Below are positions 17,866-27,067 of a stretch of DNA of 64,000 nt, one piece after another. The DNA is taken from NCBI GenBank assembly GCA_031315995.1, contig JALDRG010000008.1, positions 186,001-250,000 on the forward strand. The letters run 5' to 3'. Both the position numbers and the translations under genes were made by a program. The stretch comes from Nitrospira sp. GTDB taxonomy: Bacteria; Nitrospirota; Nitrospiria; Nitrospirales; Nitrospiraceae. A model generated the notes under the pieces. The model was not told where the DNA came from, did not search any database, and worked only from the letters and a program-made list of their open reading frames with translations. How positions within the stretch are numbered: position 1 is the first letter of the stretch; every line of letters starts with the position of its first letter.

Positions 17866-19617
17866 ATGCAACCGCTGCTTGAACGACTCATGACCACGTT
17901 TCCCGACGCCGTCCGCGGCGTGGAGGTGGATACCGCCAGGAACGAAGTGACGGCACGCGTGGCTGCCGCTCGGATCGTCGACATTGCTCGCTGGCTACAT
18001 GATACGCCGGAGGCCTCGTTCGACCATATCACCGACATTTGCTCGGTGGACTACCCCACCGACCCCGAGCGATTTGAAGTCGTCTACCAACTGCTCTCAC
18101 TGGCGCATCGACGGCGCATCAGACTGAAAGCGCGCGTGACCGAAGAGGCTCCTCAGATCGACTCGGTGACCGGCATCTGGAAGGGCGCCGAATTCATGGA
18201 GCGCGAGGTCTACGACTTGATGGGCATCATCTTCGTCGGGCATCCCGATCTCCGTCGTATTCTTTTGCCGGACGATTACGAGGAAGGCCATCCGCTGCGC
18301 AAAGATTTCCCGGCCGAGGGACGAGGCTGGCGCAGCTCGTTTCCATTCATCCCCCGCCTGGACGAAGCTCCCGAGGAGCAGACGGAAGGGGAAGTTCCGG
18401 AGCGCGAGAAACAGGCGTACCTCGCCACCGAACAGCAGGGCGGCACGCGTCGGCGGGAAGAATTGTTGTTGAACATGGGCCCGCAACATCCCAGCACGCA
18501 CGGCGTGCTCAGAGTGGTGCTGGAATTGGACGGCGAACGGATCGTAAAGGCCACGCCGGACCTCGGCTATTTGCATCGCGGCGTCGAAAAACTGGCGGAA
18601 GGCCTGCACTACATGCAGATCATCCCGCATACCGACCGGCTCGATTACGTCTGCGCGATGACGAATAACTATGCCTATGTGCGCGCGGTGGAGAAGCTGC
18701 TCGACATCACCGTGCCGGAACGGGCGGAATACGTCCGCACCCTCGTCGCCGAAATGCAACGCATCATCGGTCACCTGTTTTGGCTCGGCACGCAGGCGCT
18801 CGACATCGGCGCCATGACCGTCTTCTTCTGGACCTTCCGCGAACGCGAAGTGCTGCTGGACATGTTCGAGAAGCTCTGCGGCGCGCGCCTGACCTTGAAT
18901 TACTACCGCATCGGCGGGGTGGACAGCGATTTCACTCCGGATCTGGTCGTCCGGCTGAAGGCGTTCCTGCAGACGTTCCCGGACAAGGTCAACGAATACA
19001 ACCAGCTGCTCATGTCCAACCGGATTTGGGTCGGGCGGACCAGGGACGTGGCGGTGATTTCCGCGGAAGACGCGATTAATTTCGGACTCACCGGCCCGAC
19101 ACTGAGAGGATCAGGCGTCGATTACGATGTGCGTAAATATGAGCCGTACGGGGCCTATGACAAAGTCGAGTGGGAAGTGCCCGTCGGCAAACGGGGCGAT
19201 ACGTACGATCGCTACTGGGTCCGGATGGAAGAAATGCGGCAAAGCGCGCGCATCATTGCCCAATGCCTCGACCAGATGCCGGAGGGACCGATCATGGCCG
19301 ATGTGCCGCACGTGGTTCCTCCGCCCAAGGCCAAGGTCATGCGCGACATGGAAAGTCTGATTCACCACTTCATTATTTTCACGCAGGGCTTCAAACCTCC
19401 GAAAGGCGAAACCTATTGCGGGACCGAAGCGCCCAAGGGCGAGCTGGGATTCTTCATTGTGAGCGACGGAAGCCCCCGGCCCTACCGGCTGAAAATTCGA
19501 TCCCCGTCCTTCATTCACATGGGCGCATTCGACCACATGGCCCGCGGTTATTTGATCTCTGACATCATCACCATTTTCGGAACCTACGACATTGTGATGG
19601 GAGAATGTGATAGATGA
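17866..19617 (+). CDS. nuoCD: Fused NADH-quinone oxidoreductase subunits C and D
   Basis: This 583-residue protein joins a NuoC (30-kDa) domain (about 1-185, with GAEFMEREVYDLMGIIFVGHPDLRRIL) to a NuoD (49-kDa) domain (from about 195, NMGPQHPSTHGVLRVVLELDG). The fused form is known from Escherichia coli and other lineages. NuoD forms the quinone pocket with NuoB and is the family member methylated by NDUFAF7 in mitochondria; a MidA-type gene lies upstream here. The linker (about 155-195) is rich in Glu and charged residues. Confidence 0.98.
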   Translation: MQPLLERLMTTFPDAVRGVEVDTARNEVTARVAAARIVDIARWLHDTPEASFDHITDICSVDYPTDPERFEVVYQLLSLAHRRRIRLKARVTEEAPQIDSVTGIWKGAEFMEREVYDLMGIIFVGHPDLRRILLPDDYEEGHPLRKDFPAEGRGWRSSFPFIPRLDEAPEEQTEGEVPEREKQAYLATEQQGGTRRREELLLNMGPQHPSTHGVLRVVLELDGERIVKATPDLGYLHRGVEKLAEGLHYMQIIPHTDRLDYVCAMTNNYAYVRAVEKLLDITVPERAEYVRTLVAEMQRIIGHLFWLGTQALDIGAMTVFFWTFREREVLLDMFEKLCGARLTLNYYRIGGVDSDFTPDLVVRLKAFLQTFPDKVNEYNQLLMSNRIWVGRTRDVAVISAEDAINFGLTGPTLRGSGVDYDVRKYEPYGAYDKVEWEVPVGKRGDTYDRYWVRMEEMRQSARIIAQCLDQMPEGPIMADVPHVVPPPKAKVMRDMESLIHHFIIFTQGFKPPKGETYCGTEAPKGELGFFIVSDGSPRPYRLKIRSPSFIHMGAFDHMARGYLISDIITIFGTYDIVMGECDR

Positions 19618-19636
19618 GGGGCGCGAATCACGTGTT

Positions 19637-19694
19637 CGTTGCGTGCGCGCAACGCGTGCCTCTTGAGGCCTCCGTTGGACGCGCACGTCGGAAC
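19637..19694 (+). repeat. REP-like palindromic intergenic repeat, copy B
   Basis: This element lies in the 121-bp nuoCD-nuoE spacer. It has the central palindrome GAGGCCTC (19665-19672) and outer arms CGTGCGCG and CGCGCACG that pair over eight bases. Arm bases differ from copy A (17272-17329) yet both copies can fold, which suggests that the structure is kept. Confidence 0.55.
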
Positions 19695-19738
19695 AGGCTG
19701 CTTCACACCTCGTCGTGGTGGGCATAGGGAAGACATAG

Positions 19739-20275
19739 ATGCTGCAAGAAACCCACAAGGCAGAGATCGACGATATATTGAGCCGCTATCCGGTCAAGCG
19801 GTCCGCGCTGCTGCCGCTGCTGTATCTGGCGCAGCGTGAACAGGGGTATGTCACGGAAGCGGCGATGCAGGAAATCGCCGGCATCTTAAGGCTGACCCCG
19901 CCGCAGGTGTATGAGACCGCGACGTTTTATACGATGTTGAACCTAAAGCCGGTGGGGAAATTCCATCTGCAAGTCTGTAAGTCGCTCATGTGCGCACTCG
20001 TCGGCTCGGATACGGTGATCGGCTGGATCGGCGCGAAGCTCGGCATCAAACCGGGCGAGACGACTCCGGACAAGCTCTTCACGTTAAGTGTCGTAGAATG
20101 TCTGGCTGCTTGCGGCACGGGCCCGATGATGCAGGTCAACGACGACTATTACGAACGGCTGACGGAAGAGAAGCTGGATCGAATTTTGGCCGAGTTGCGG
20201 CAGACCGGCACCTCGTCGCTGAAGACCGGCCCCTTCATGTGGCCGGAGCCGGCAGCGGCAAAGGCGGGGGCGTGA
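19739..20275 (+). CDS. nuoE: NADH-quinone oxidoreductase subunit E
   Basis: This 178-residue thioredoxin-like [2Fe-2S] subunit belongs to the NADH-oxidising module. The N1a ligands are visible as VCKSLMC (C-x4-C) and ECLAACGTGP (C-x3-C). It has the usual length for the family. It sits directly upstream of nuoF, with which it forms the flavoprotein subcomplex. Confidence 0.98.
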   Translation: MLQETHKAEIDDILSRYPVKRSALLPLLYLAQREQGYVTEAAMQEIAGILRLTPPQVYETATFYTMLNLKPVGKFHLQVCKSLMCALVGSDTVIGWIGAKLGIKPGETTPDKLFTLSVVECLAACGTGPMMQVNDDYYERLTEEKLDRILAELRQTGTSSLKTGPFMWPEPAAAKAGA

Positions 20276-20341
20276 GACGACGAACGACCATAGCGGGCCT
20301 CAACCTTTTACCTGTCATCTGTTTCGTTTCACGCTGAAGCT

Positions 20342-21649
20342 ATGCCGACCTACGAACCCATTCTGCTGAAAAACATGCTGCAACCCGGCTATACGGGTTC
20401 GCTCGCGGAGTATGAACGCACAGGCGGCTACCAGGCGATTCGCAAGGTGCTCGGCAAAGTAAGTCCGGCAGACGTCACCGCCGTGGTCATGAAATCCGGC
20501 TTGCGCGGGCGCGGCGGCGCCGGTTTTCCAACGGGAGTCAAGTGGGGGTTTCTGCCCAAGGACTACCAGGGGCCGCGTTACCTATGCTGCAACGCCGATG
20601 AGAGCGAACCGGGAACATTCAAAGATCGGCAGTTGATCGAGCGTGACCCGCATCAATTGCTCGAAGGCATGCTCCTCGCCTGCTACGCCATCGGCGCAGC
20701 GAGTTCCTACATCTATATTCGCGGGGAATTTGTGCTGGGCGCCAAGATTCTCGAACAGGCCATCAAGGACGCGCGCGCCGCCGGGTATGTCGGCAAGAAT
20801 ATTTTCGGCACCAACACCACAATCGACATCTGGGTGCACCGCGGAGCGGGCGCCTATATTTGCGGTGAGGAAACGGCGCTGTTGGAATCGCTCGAGGGCA
20901 AGCGCGGACTCCCGCGCGTCAAACCGCCGTTTCCGGCCACACACGGGCTCTACAACAAACCGACCGTGGTGAACAATGTTGAAACCTTGGCCAATCTGCC
21001 GCACATCCTGACTCGTGGCGCCGAATGGTTTGCCTCGATCGGATCACCGCCGAAGAGCACCGGCACCAGAGTCTTTTGCGTGAGCGGCCATGTGGCCAGA
21101 CCCGGCAACTACGAAGTCCCGATGGGCATCACCTTTCGCGAGTTGATCTATGAGCAGGCCGGCGGCATGCGATCGGACAAGAAACTCAAGGCCTTCATCC
21201 CCGGAGGCGCCTCCGCACCGTTTCTGACTCCCGATCACCTGGACGTCAAACTGGATTTCGAATCCGTGGCGCTGGCCGGGTCCATGCTGGGATCGGGCGG
21301 CGTGACCGTGATGGAAGAAGGCACCGACATGGTGTGGGCGGCGTTGCGCCTGATGGAATTTTTCTATCACGAGTCCTGCGGCAAGTGCAGCCCCTGTCGG
21401 GAAGGCAGTTCCTGGCTCGTGCAGATCATGCGCCGGATCGTCAACAAGCGGGGCCAGATGGCGGACCTTGAAACCCTGACCGACCTGTGTAAGAACATTG
21501 CGGGGCGAACGGTCTGCGCGTTCGGTGATGCCGAAGTCTCGCCGATCCTGAGCACGCTCAAACACTGGCGGCACGAGTATGTCGCCTTGATCCATGCCGC
21601 CGAGGCGGCAAACTTGATACGACCGGAACCGGTAGGAACGAAACATTGA
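20342..21649 (+). CDS. nuoF: NADH-quinone oxidoreductase subunit F
   Basis: This 435-residue subunit is the NADH entry point and holds FMN and the N3 [4Fe-4S] cluster. The glycine-rich nucleotide/FMN site is GLRGRGGAGFPTG (about 53-65), a second glycine/acid motif is GAGAYICGEETAL, and the cluster ligands are in ESCGKCSPCREG with a further Cys near RTVCAFGD. It has full length. Its presence means this operon encodes an NADH-dependent enzyme, not an F420- or ferredoxin-type complex. Confidence 0.98.
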   Translation: MPTYEPILLKNMLQPGYTGSLAEYERTGGYQAIRKVLGKVSPADVTAVVMKSGLRGRGGAGFPTGVKWGFLPKDYQGPRYLCCNADESEPGTFKDRQLIERDPHQLLEGMLLACYAIGAASSYIYIRGEFVLGAKILEQAIKDARAAGYVGKNIFGTNTTIDIWVHRGAGAYICGEETALLESLEGKRGLPRVKPPFPATHGLYNKPTVVNNVETLANLPHILTRGAEWFASIGSPPKSTGTRVFCVSGHVARPGNYEVPMGITFRELIYEQAGGMRSDKKLKAFIPGGASAPFLTPDHLDVKLDFESVALAGSMLGSGGVTVMEEGTDMVWAALRLMEFFYHESCGKCSPCREGSSWLVQIMRRIVNKRGQMADLETLTDLCKNIAGRTVCAFGDAEVSPILSTLKHWRHEYVALIHAAEAANLIRPEPVGTKH

Positions 21650-21651
21650 CG

Positions 21652-21666
21652 TCTCTCGTAACGCGT
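21652..21666 (+). repeat. Short spacer repeat TCTCTCGTAACGCGT-like, copy 1
   Basis: The string CTCTCGTAACGCGT occurs here in the nuoF-nuoG spacer and again near 36085 upstream of the dapF homologue. The match is short, so shared origin from a dispersed intergenic repeat is only a suggestion. Confidence 0.3.
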
Positions 21667-21736
21667 ATCTCGTCATCGGAGAAAAGCGGACACTCCACGT
21701 CACGTGCGACCAGTCACGCTTCACGAGCGACGAACG

Positions 21737-24415
21737 ATGAACATTATGCCTGATCCAAAACCAGAAACAGTTCGGCTCACCATCGACGGCACGACGGTCG
21801 CGGTCCCCAAGGGAACCTTGGTGATCGAAGCGGCACGGCGTGTCGGGGTGATGATTCCACATTTTTGTTACCACCCCAAGTTGAAGCCGGATGCCAACTG
21901 TCGGATGTGCCTCGTGGAAGTCGAGAAAATGCCGAAACTGCAGACGGCCTGCAGTACGCCGGTCGCGGAAGGGATGACCGTTCGCACCGCGACCACTGTG
22001 GTGGACGACGCGCACAAGTCGGTCCTGGAATTCATTTTGGCCAACCATCCGCTTGATTGCCCGGTTTGCGACCAGGGCGGCAAATGCGATCTCCAGGATT
22101 TCTCGCATCAATACACGCCGACGACCAGCCGGTTCACGGAGACCAAGCGTATCTTCCAGAAAGAATATTTCAGCCCTCTCATTGAAACGCAGATGAACCG
22201 TTGCGTGCAGTGTTTGCGCTGCGTTCGGTACTGTGACGAAATCATGGACGTCAAGGCGCTGGCGCCGGTCGGGCGCGGCACCATGACCGAGATCAAACAT
22301 TTCGCGGCCCACCAGCTCGACTGCGAATTTTGCGGCGGATGCGTGCAGATCTGCCCCGTCGGAGCCATTACGAGCCGCCTGTCCATGTACGAATACCGCC
22401 CCTGGATGCTCAAGCGGGCCGACACGATTTGCACCTTCTGCGGCGATGGCTGCCGGATTACCGTGCAGACGAAGGGCAATGAGCTCATTGAGGTGAACTC
22501 CTCGCATGGAGCCGGTCGAAACAACGGCGACCTCTGTGTCCGTGGATTCTTCGGTTTCCATGCCAGCACCCACGCCGACCGTCTCACGCACCCGTTGATC
22601 CGTCGGGAAGGCAAGCTGGTCGAGGCCACCTGGGAAGACGCGCTGGAATATGTCGCCGAACAAGCTCTCCGCCTGAAACTGGCGCACGGCGCGGATGCGT
22701 TCGGAGGACTCATCACCTCCCGTTGCACGAACGAAGACCTCTATGTGTTCCAAAAATTCATGCGCCAAGTGATCGGGACCAACCACATCGACAGCAGTGC
22801 ACGATATGGTCACATCAGCGGCGTACAGGCCCTGCGCCGAGTTCAGGGCACCCATCGTTGGACCATCGCATTTGAAGACATCGTCGCCGCCGACACCCTG
22901 CTGCTGGTCGGCACGAACATCACCGAGACCAGCCCGATCACCGGCCTCAAGGTCAAAGAAGCCGTCAAAAAACGGCAGGCGACACTCGTCACGATGGAAA
23001 CGCTGCAGCCGGCCATCGATACTCTGAGCAATATCGTCAACCTAGCCGCGCAGCATTTTCCGACTCATCCCACCCAATTCGGGAATTCCGTCAACGGATT
23101 GATCAAAGCGGTCCTCGAACAGAATCTCCATGAGGACGCCGCCGCCCAACAGGCTCCGGCGTTCGTGCAACGCCTCACCGCCCTCCTGGACGCCACTTCG
23201 TGGAACGATTTGGAAGCGGCCACCGGGCAAACGCGGGCACAGTGGAACGAGGCTGCACGGACATTGGCGGGAGCAAAGCGGTTGGTCATCTTGGTTGGAA
23301 ACGGCGTGCTGCGTCAGCCTGGCGGGCAGGACACCATCGCGAATCTGCTGGATCTGCTGATCCTGTTAGGCAAGCTCGACAAGCCTGGCTGCGGGCTCGG
23401 GCCGCTCGCCGAAGAGAATAACGATCAAGGCGCAGTTGAAATGGGCGCCGTGGCCGAATTTTTCCCAGGCCCTGCGCCTCTGAATGACCAGGCCGGCCGC
23501 GAACGCATCACAGCCGTGTGGCGGGAAGAATTGCCTCGCACCCCCGGGGCCTCGCTGATCGACATGCTCGCCGCGGCCGACAAGGGCACGCTCAAAGCGT
23601 TGTTTGTCGTCGGGGAAAACCCGGTCGGCACCCTTCCCGCCGCGTCCCAGACCACGGAAGCCCTGGCGAAACTGGATCTATTGGTCTGTCAGGAGTTGTT
23701 TCTCACCGAAACCGCGGCCATGGCCCATGTGGTGCTGCCGGCCTCCTCCTACATGGAAAAACACGGCACCTTCACAAACTCCGAGGGGCATGTCCAGGCC
23801 GTTCGCCAAGCAATTGATCCGGTGGGCGACAGCCGTCCAGATTGGGAAATGTTCTCGGCTCTCTCCGTCCTTATGGGTTCACCGCTTGAGTATGGCGATG
23901 CACGGGAAATCCTGAAAGAGATTCGGAGCGTGATCCCGGGATATGGGCTGTTGGGACCGGCGCCCACCCCGCCCAAAGTGGATCAGGCCGTGCTGAGCCG
24001 TTATCTGACGGAAGAGTTCGCGGTCGATGCGGCGAAGCGGTATGCCTTGCGCCCGACTCCCAAGACGGATGACGAGCAATTTACGCTGCTGTTTGTTCAA
24101 ACGCTGTTTCACTCGGGCAAACTGTCCACGCGCTCCAAGGGACTGCTTCAAGTACAGCAGGATGGGTTCCTCTCCATCAATCCGGCGGACGCCGCCACGC
24201 TCGGCCTGACGGACGGACGACAGGTCCGGGTCTCCAACACACGTGGCGCCATCACCACCACGGTGAAAATTCTCGAACGTGTGCCCGTCGGCCTCCTCTG
24301 GTTCCCGGAGCATTTCGACGGCGAGGCCAAGCAACTCGCCGACTGGACGATTGATCCCCAGACTCAAATCCCCTATTTTAAGCTCGCGCGCGTGTCTCTC
24401 GCGAAGGTCTCGTAG
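21737..24415 (+). CDS. nuoG: NADH-quinone oxidoreductase subunit G
   Basis: This protein of about 892 residues carries most iron-sulfur clusters of the electron wire. Near the N-terminus are the [2Fe-2S] ligands (FCYHPKLKPDANCRMC and a following Cys in ACSTP), then HPLDCPVCDQGGKC, and the ferredoxin-like pair CVQCLRCVRYC and CEFCGGCVQICPVGA. A molybdopterin-oxidoreductase-type domain begins with CTFCGDGC and a distant Cys (GDLCVRG), so the extra N7-type cluster is predicted. I prefer the ATG at 21737 over the GTG at 21704, since the earlier codons do not resemble the family. Confidence 0.97.
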   Translation: MNIMPDPKPETVRLTIDGTTVAVPKGTLVIEAARRVGVMIPHFCYHPKLKPDANCRMCLVEVEKMPKLQTACSTPVAEGMTVRTATTVVDDAHKSVLEFILANHPLDCPVCDQGGKCDLQDFSHQYTPTTSRFTETKRIFQKEYFSPLIETQMNRCVQCLRCVRYCDEIMDVKALAPVGRGTMTEIKHFAAHQLDCEFCGGCVQICPVGAITSRLSMYEYRPWMLKRADTICTFCGDGCRITVQTKGNELIEVNSSHGAGRNNGDLCVRGFFGFHASTHADRLTHPLIRREGKLVEATWEDALEYVAEQALRLKLAHGADAFGGLITSRCTNEDLYVFQKFMRQVIGTNHIDSSARYGHISGVQALRRVQGTHRWTIAFEDIVAADTLLLVGTNITETSPITGLKVKEAVKKRQATLVTMETLQPAIDTLSNIVNLAAQHFPTHPTQFGNSVNGLIKAVLEQNLHEDAAAQQAPAFVQRLTALLDATSWNDLEAATGQTRAQWNEAARTLAGAKRLVILVGNGVLRQPGGQDTIANLLDLLILLGKLDKPGCGLGPLAEENNDQGAVEMGAVAEFFPGPAPLNDQAGRERITAVWREELPRTPGASLIDMLAAADKGTLKALFVVGENPVGTLPAASQTTEALAKLDLLVCQELFLTETAAMAHVVLPASSYMEKHGTFTNSEGHVQAVRQAIDPVGDSRPDWEMFSALSVLMGSPLEYGDAREILKEIRSVIPGYGLLGPAPTPPKVDQAVLSRYLTEEFAVDAAKRYALRPTPKTDDEQFTLLFVQTLFHSGKLSTRSKGLLQVQQDGFLSINPADAATLGLTDGRQVRVSNTRGAITTTVKILERVPVGLLWFPEHFDGEAKQLADWTIDPQTQIPYFKLARVSLAKVS

Positions 24416-24439
24416 GACGGGACGAGGAGTATTGCTGTT

Positions 24440-25507
24440 ATGGAAATCGGATTGCGACTGGCGGTGTCCCTGGCTCAAATCGCCGCGGTAATGGGGGTGG
24501 TGATGCTGACCGTGATGGTCCTGACCCTCGCCGAACGGAAAGTCCTCGGCTGGATGCAGGATCGCATGGGCCCGATGGAAGTCGGCCCCTATGGCGTGCT
24601 CCAACCGATCGCCGACGGGTTAAAACTCTTCTTCAAAGAAGACATCATCCCCGCCGGCGCCAACAAATTCCTCTTCACCCTCGCGCCGATCCTCGCCCTG
24701 GTGCCGGCCATGATCGGGTTCGCCGTCATTCCCTTTGGCCCGAGCCTGACCATTGAAGTGTTCGGCATGCAGATCAAGCCCTTCGTGATCAGCGACATCA
24801 ATATCGGCATCCTCTACATTTTGGCCTTCGCGTCGATCGGCGCCTATGGGATCATTCTCGGCGGCTGGTCCTCGAACAGCAAGTATTCCCTCCTCGGCGG
24901 ACTCCGCTCCGCCGCGCAGGTGATCAGCTATGAGTTGAACGTCGGACTCGCCATCGTGGGGGTCATTTTGCTGTCCGGCTCGCTTAGCCTCGTCAAGATC
25001 ACGGAGGCGCAAGCCGGCGGATTTTGGAACTGGTTCATTCTCGCCATGCCCTTCCCGCAAATTTTCGCGTTCGTGGTGTACGTCATCTCCGCGGTGGCGG
25101 AAACCAACCGTGTCCCGTTCGACCTGCCCGAAGCGGAGAGCGAGCTGGTGGCAGGGTTCTTCACCGAATACAGCGGCATGCGATTCGCTTTTTTCTTCAT
25201 CGCGGAATACGCCAATATGATCTTGGTGTCTTGCGTCGCGGCAGCCCTGTTTCTTGGCGGATGGAACGCCCCCTATCCCGGCACCATCCTGGGGTACATC
25301 GGCCTGGACTCCGTGGCCTGGATGGAAAACGTCGTGTGGTTCGCCGTCAAGGTGTACTTCTTTCTGTTCCTGTTTTTCTGGTTGCGCGCGACATTGCCTC
25401 GCCTGCGGTACGACCAACTGATGCGGTTCGGCTGGAAAGTGATGCTCCCGATCGCGCTGGGGAACATCGTGCTGACGGCCATTGCCGCCTACTTCTTCCC
25501 GCGGTAA
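24440..25507 (+). CDS. nuoH: NADH-quinone oxidoreductase subunit H
   Basis: This 355-residue membrane subunit has eight to nine helices and forms much of the quinone channel. Family motifs are LAERKVLGWMQDRMGP and, in the conserved acidic loop, ETNRVPFDLPEAESELVAGF, which carries the glutamates important for coupling. It ends nine bases before nuoI. Confidence 0.98.
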   Translation: MEIGLRLAVSLAQIAAVMGVVMLTVMVLTLAERKVLGWMQDRMGPMEVGPYGVLQPIADGLKLFFKEDIIPAGANKFLFTLAPILALVPAMIGFAVIPFGPSLTIEVFGMQIKPFVISDINIGILYILAFASIGAYGIILGGWSSNSKYSLLGGLRSAAQVISYELNVGLAIVGVILLSGSLSLVKITEAQAGGFWNWFILAMPFPQIFAFVVYVISAVAETNRVPFDLPEAESELVAGFFTEYSGMRFAFFFIAEYANMILVSCVAAALFLGGWNAPYPGTILGYIGLDSVAWMENVVWFAVKVYFFLFLFFWLRATLPRLRYDQLMRFGWKVMLPIALGNIVLTAIAAYFFPR

Positions 25508-25516
25508 CGGAGTGAC

Positions 25517-26089
25517 ATGAACGTCGTCGCAACACAGCCCAAGCAGAAACCGTCCCTCAGGGATTGGCTCAAGACGTTGACCTTCTATGAGCTCCTGCTG
25601 GGCATGAAGGCCACGCTGACGCACTTGCTCAACTACAAGCCGATCACCCTGCAATACCCGCACGAGAAACGGCTGTTACCCGAGAACTACCGGGGCATGT
25701 TGGCCTTGCTGCGCTATGACGACGGGACCGAGAAATGTGTCGGCTGCGACCTCTGCGAGGCAGCCTGCCCTTCGCGCGTCATCCGCGTCGTCAGCGCGGA
25801 AGTCCCTGAGGAACCCACGAAACGGTACTCCAAAGAATACTATATGGACATGACGCGCTGTCTGTTCTGCGGCCTCTGCGTCGATGCCTGTCCGGTGGAT
25901 GCCCTGGGAATGACCCGCGAGTTTGAATGGGCCGTGTACGACAAGCGTCAGCTCCACCTCAATAAAGAACAGCTCCTCGCCATCGGTGACCGCTCGTACC
26001 CCGTTCGTGAAAAACGCCTTGAGCTGCAGCATCCGAATGTGGCGTTTTTCAACGTCGCGTTCAAGAATCTCCCGCAAAAGGAGATCTAA
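25517..26089 (+). CDS. nuoI: NADH-quinone oxidoreductase subunit I
   Basis: This 190-residue subunit holds two [4Fe-4S] clusters (N6a and N6b). The two ferredoxin-type ligand sets are complete: CVGCDLCEAACPSR and CLFCGLCVDACPVDA. It bridges NuoG to NuoB. A 129-bp gap without features follows before nuoJ. Confidence 0.98.
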   Translation: MNVVATQPKQKPSLRDWLKTLTFYELLLGMKATLTHLLNYKPITLQYPHEKRLLPENYRGMLALLRYDDGTEKCVGCDLCEAACPSRVIRVVSAEVPEEPTKRYSKEYYMDMTRCLFCGLCVDACPVDALGMTREFEWAVYDKRQLHLNKEQLLAIGDRSYPVREKRLELQHPNVAFFNVAFKNLPQKEI

Positions 26090-26218
26090 GCCGCCCACCT
26101 CGCCCTCCGTGACGCCCCCCGCGCAGAGAGGAGCGAGCAACAGCAGGCTGTCACCAGACAGGGCGCGAGGGCAACAGGGGGAAGGGCCTTCATCTGATTC
26201 GGAAGAGACGACGGACGC

Positions 26219-26731
26219 ATGGACCACATTTTCTTCTTCTATTTTGCCGCGGTGATCGCAACGACCTCCCTCTTGGTGGTCGCCTTGCGGAACCCCGTCT
26301 ACAGCGCGCTGGCTCTGCTGATCATGTTTTTTCATGTCGCAGGCCTGTATGTGACCCTGCATGCGGAGTTTCTGGCTGCGGTGCAGATCGTCGTTTATGC
26401 CGGCGCCATCCTGGTGTTGTATCTCTTCGTAGTCATGCTGCTGAGCGTCACGTCCGAAGAGCGCTACCACAACCAACTTCCGGTGGCAGGACTGCTCGGT
26501 GTGGTGCTGTGCACGGAAATAATCCTCCTGTTCTTTCAGTCACAGGCCACGGCATCGGCTCCGGCGGCCTCGGTCGATCCGGTCGCGGGACCCGGGAACA
26601 CGGAACTGATCGGGGAAGCCCTGTACTCAACCTATTTGTTCCCCTTTGAGGTCGCGTCCTTGATCCTGCTGGTGGCCATGATCGGGGCGATCATTCTGGC
26701 AAAAAAAGACATCCATGAACGCGTCCAGTAA
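26219..26731 (+). CDS. nuoJ: NADH-quinone oxidoreductase subunit J
   Basis: This 170-residue membrane subunit has about five helices. The conserved third helix that forms a pi-bulge in complex I is recognisable in [21 protein letters not shown]. It precedes nuoK by 14 bp. Confidence 0.96.
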   Translation: MDHIFFFYFAAVIATTSLLVVALRNPVYSALALLIMFFHVAGLYVTLHAEFLAAVQIVVYAGAILVLYLFVVMLLSVTSEERYHNQLPVAGLLGVVLCTEIILLFFQSQATASAPAASVDPVAGPGNTELIGEALYSTYLFPFEVASLILLVAMIGAIILAKKDIHERVQ

Positions 26732-26745
26732 CAACCGGTAATTGC

Positions 26746-27051
26746 ATGACTGTCCCGTTATCCTACTATTTGATCTTGAGCGGCTTCGTATTTCTCACCG
26801 GCGTGGTCGGCGTATTGATTCGGCGCAACATCATCGTGATCCTGCTGTCGGTCGAGTTGATGCTCAATGCCACGAACATCAACTTCGTCGCCTTTTCGGA
26901 CTACTTCCACAATGTGGCGGGGCAGGTGTTCGTATTTTTCGCCTTGACCGTGGCGGCTGCTGAAGTGGCCGTGGGACTGGCCATCATTATCGCTCTGCAC
27001 CGGGCGAATTCATCCATCTACATCGACGACCTGAACCTCTTGAAACGATAA
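26746..27051 (+). CDS. nuoK: NADH-quinone oxidoreductase subunit K
   Basis: This 101-residue subunit has three helices and two buried glutamates in the expected places: the first in [18 protein letters not shown] and the second in [15 protein letters not shown]. These glutamates are part of the central proton axis of complex I. It precedes nuoL by 16 bp. Confidence 0.97.
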   Translation: MTVPLSYYLILSGFVFLTGVVGVLIRRNIIVILLSVELMLNATNINFVAFSDYFHNVAGQVFVFFALTVAAAEVAVGLAIIIALHRANSSIYIDDLNLLKR

Positions 27052-27067
27052 GCCGATTGCACTGACC

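Noticed and set aside
21044..22855. Open frame of 603 codons antisense to nuoF and nuoG
   Set aside because: It spans two genes with intact motifs on the other strand and has no recognisable domain.
24620..25663. Open frame of 347 codons antisense to nuoH and nuoI
   Set aside because: The charged composition mirrors the membrane codons of nuoH. It is a shadow frame.
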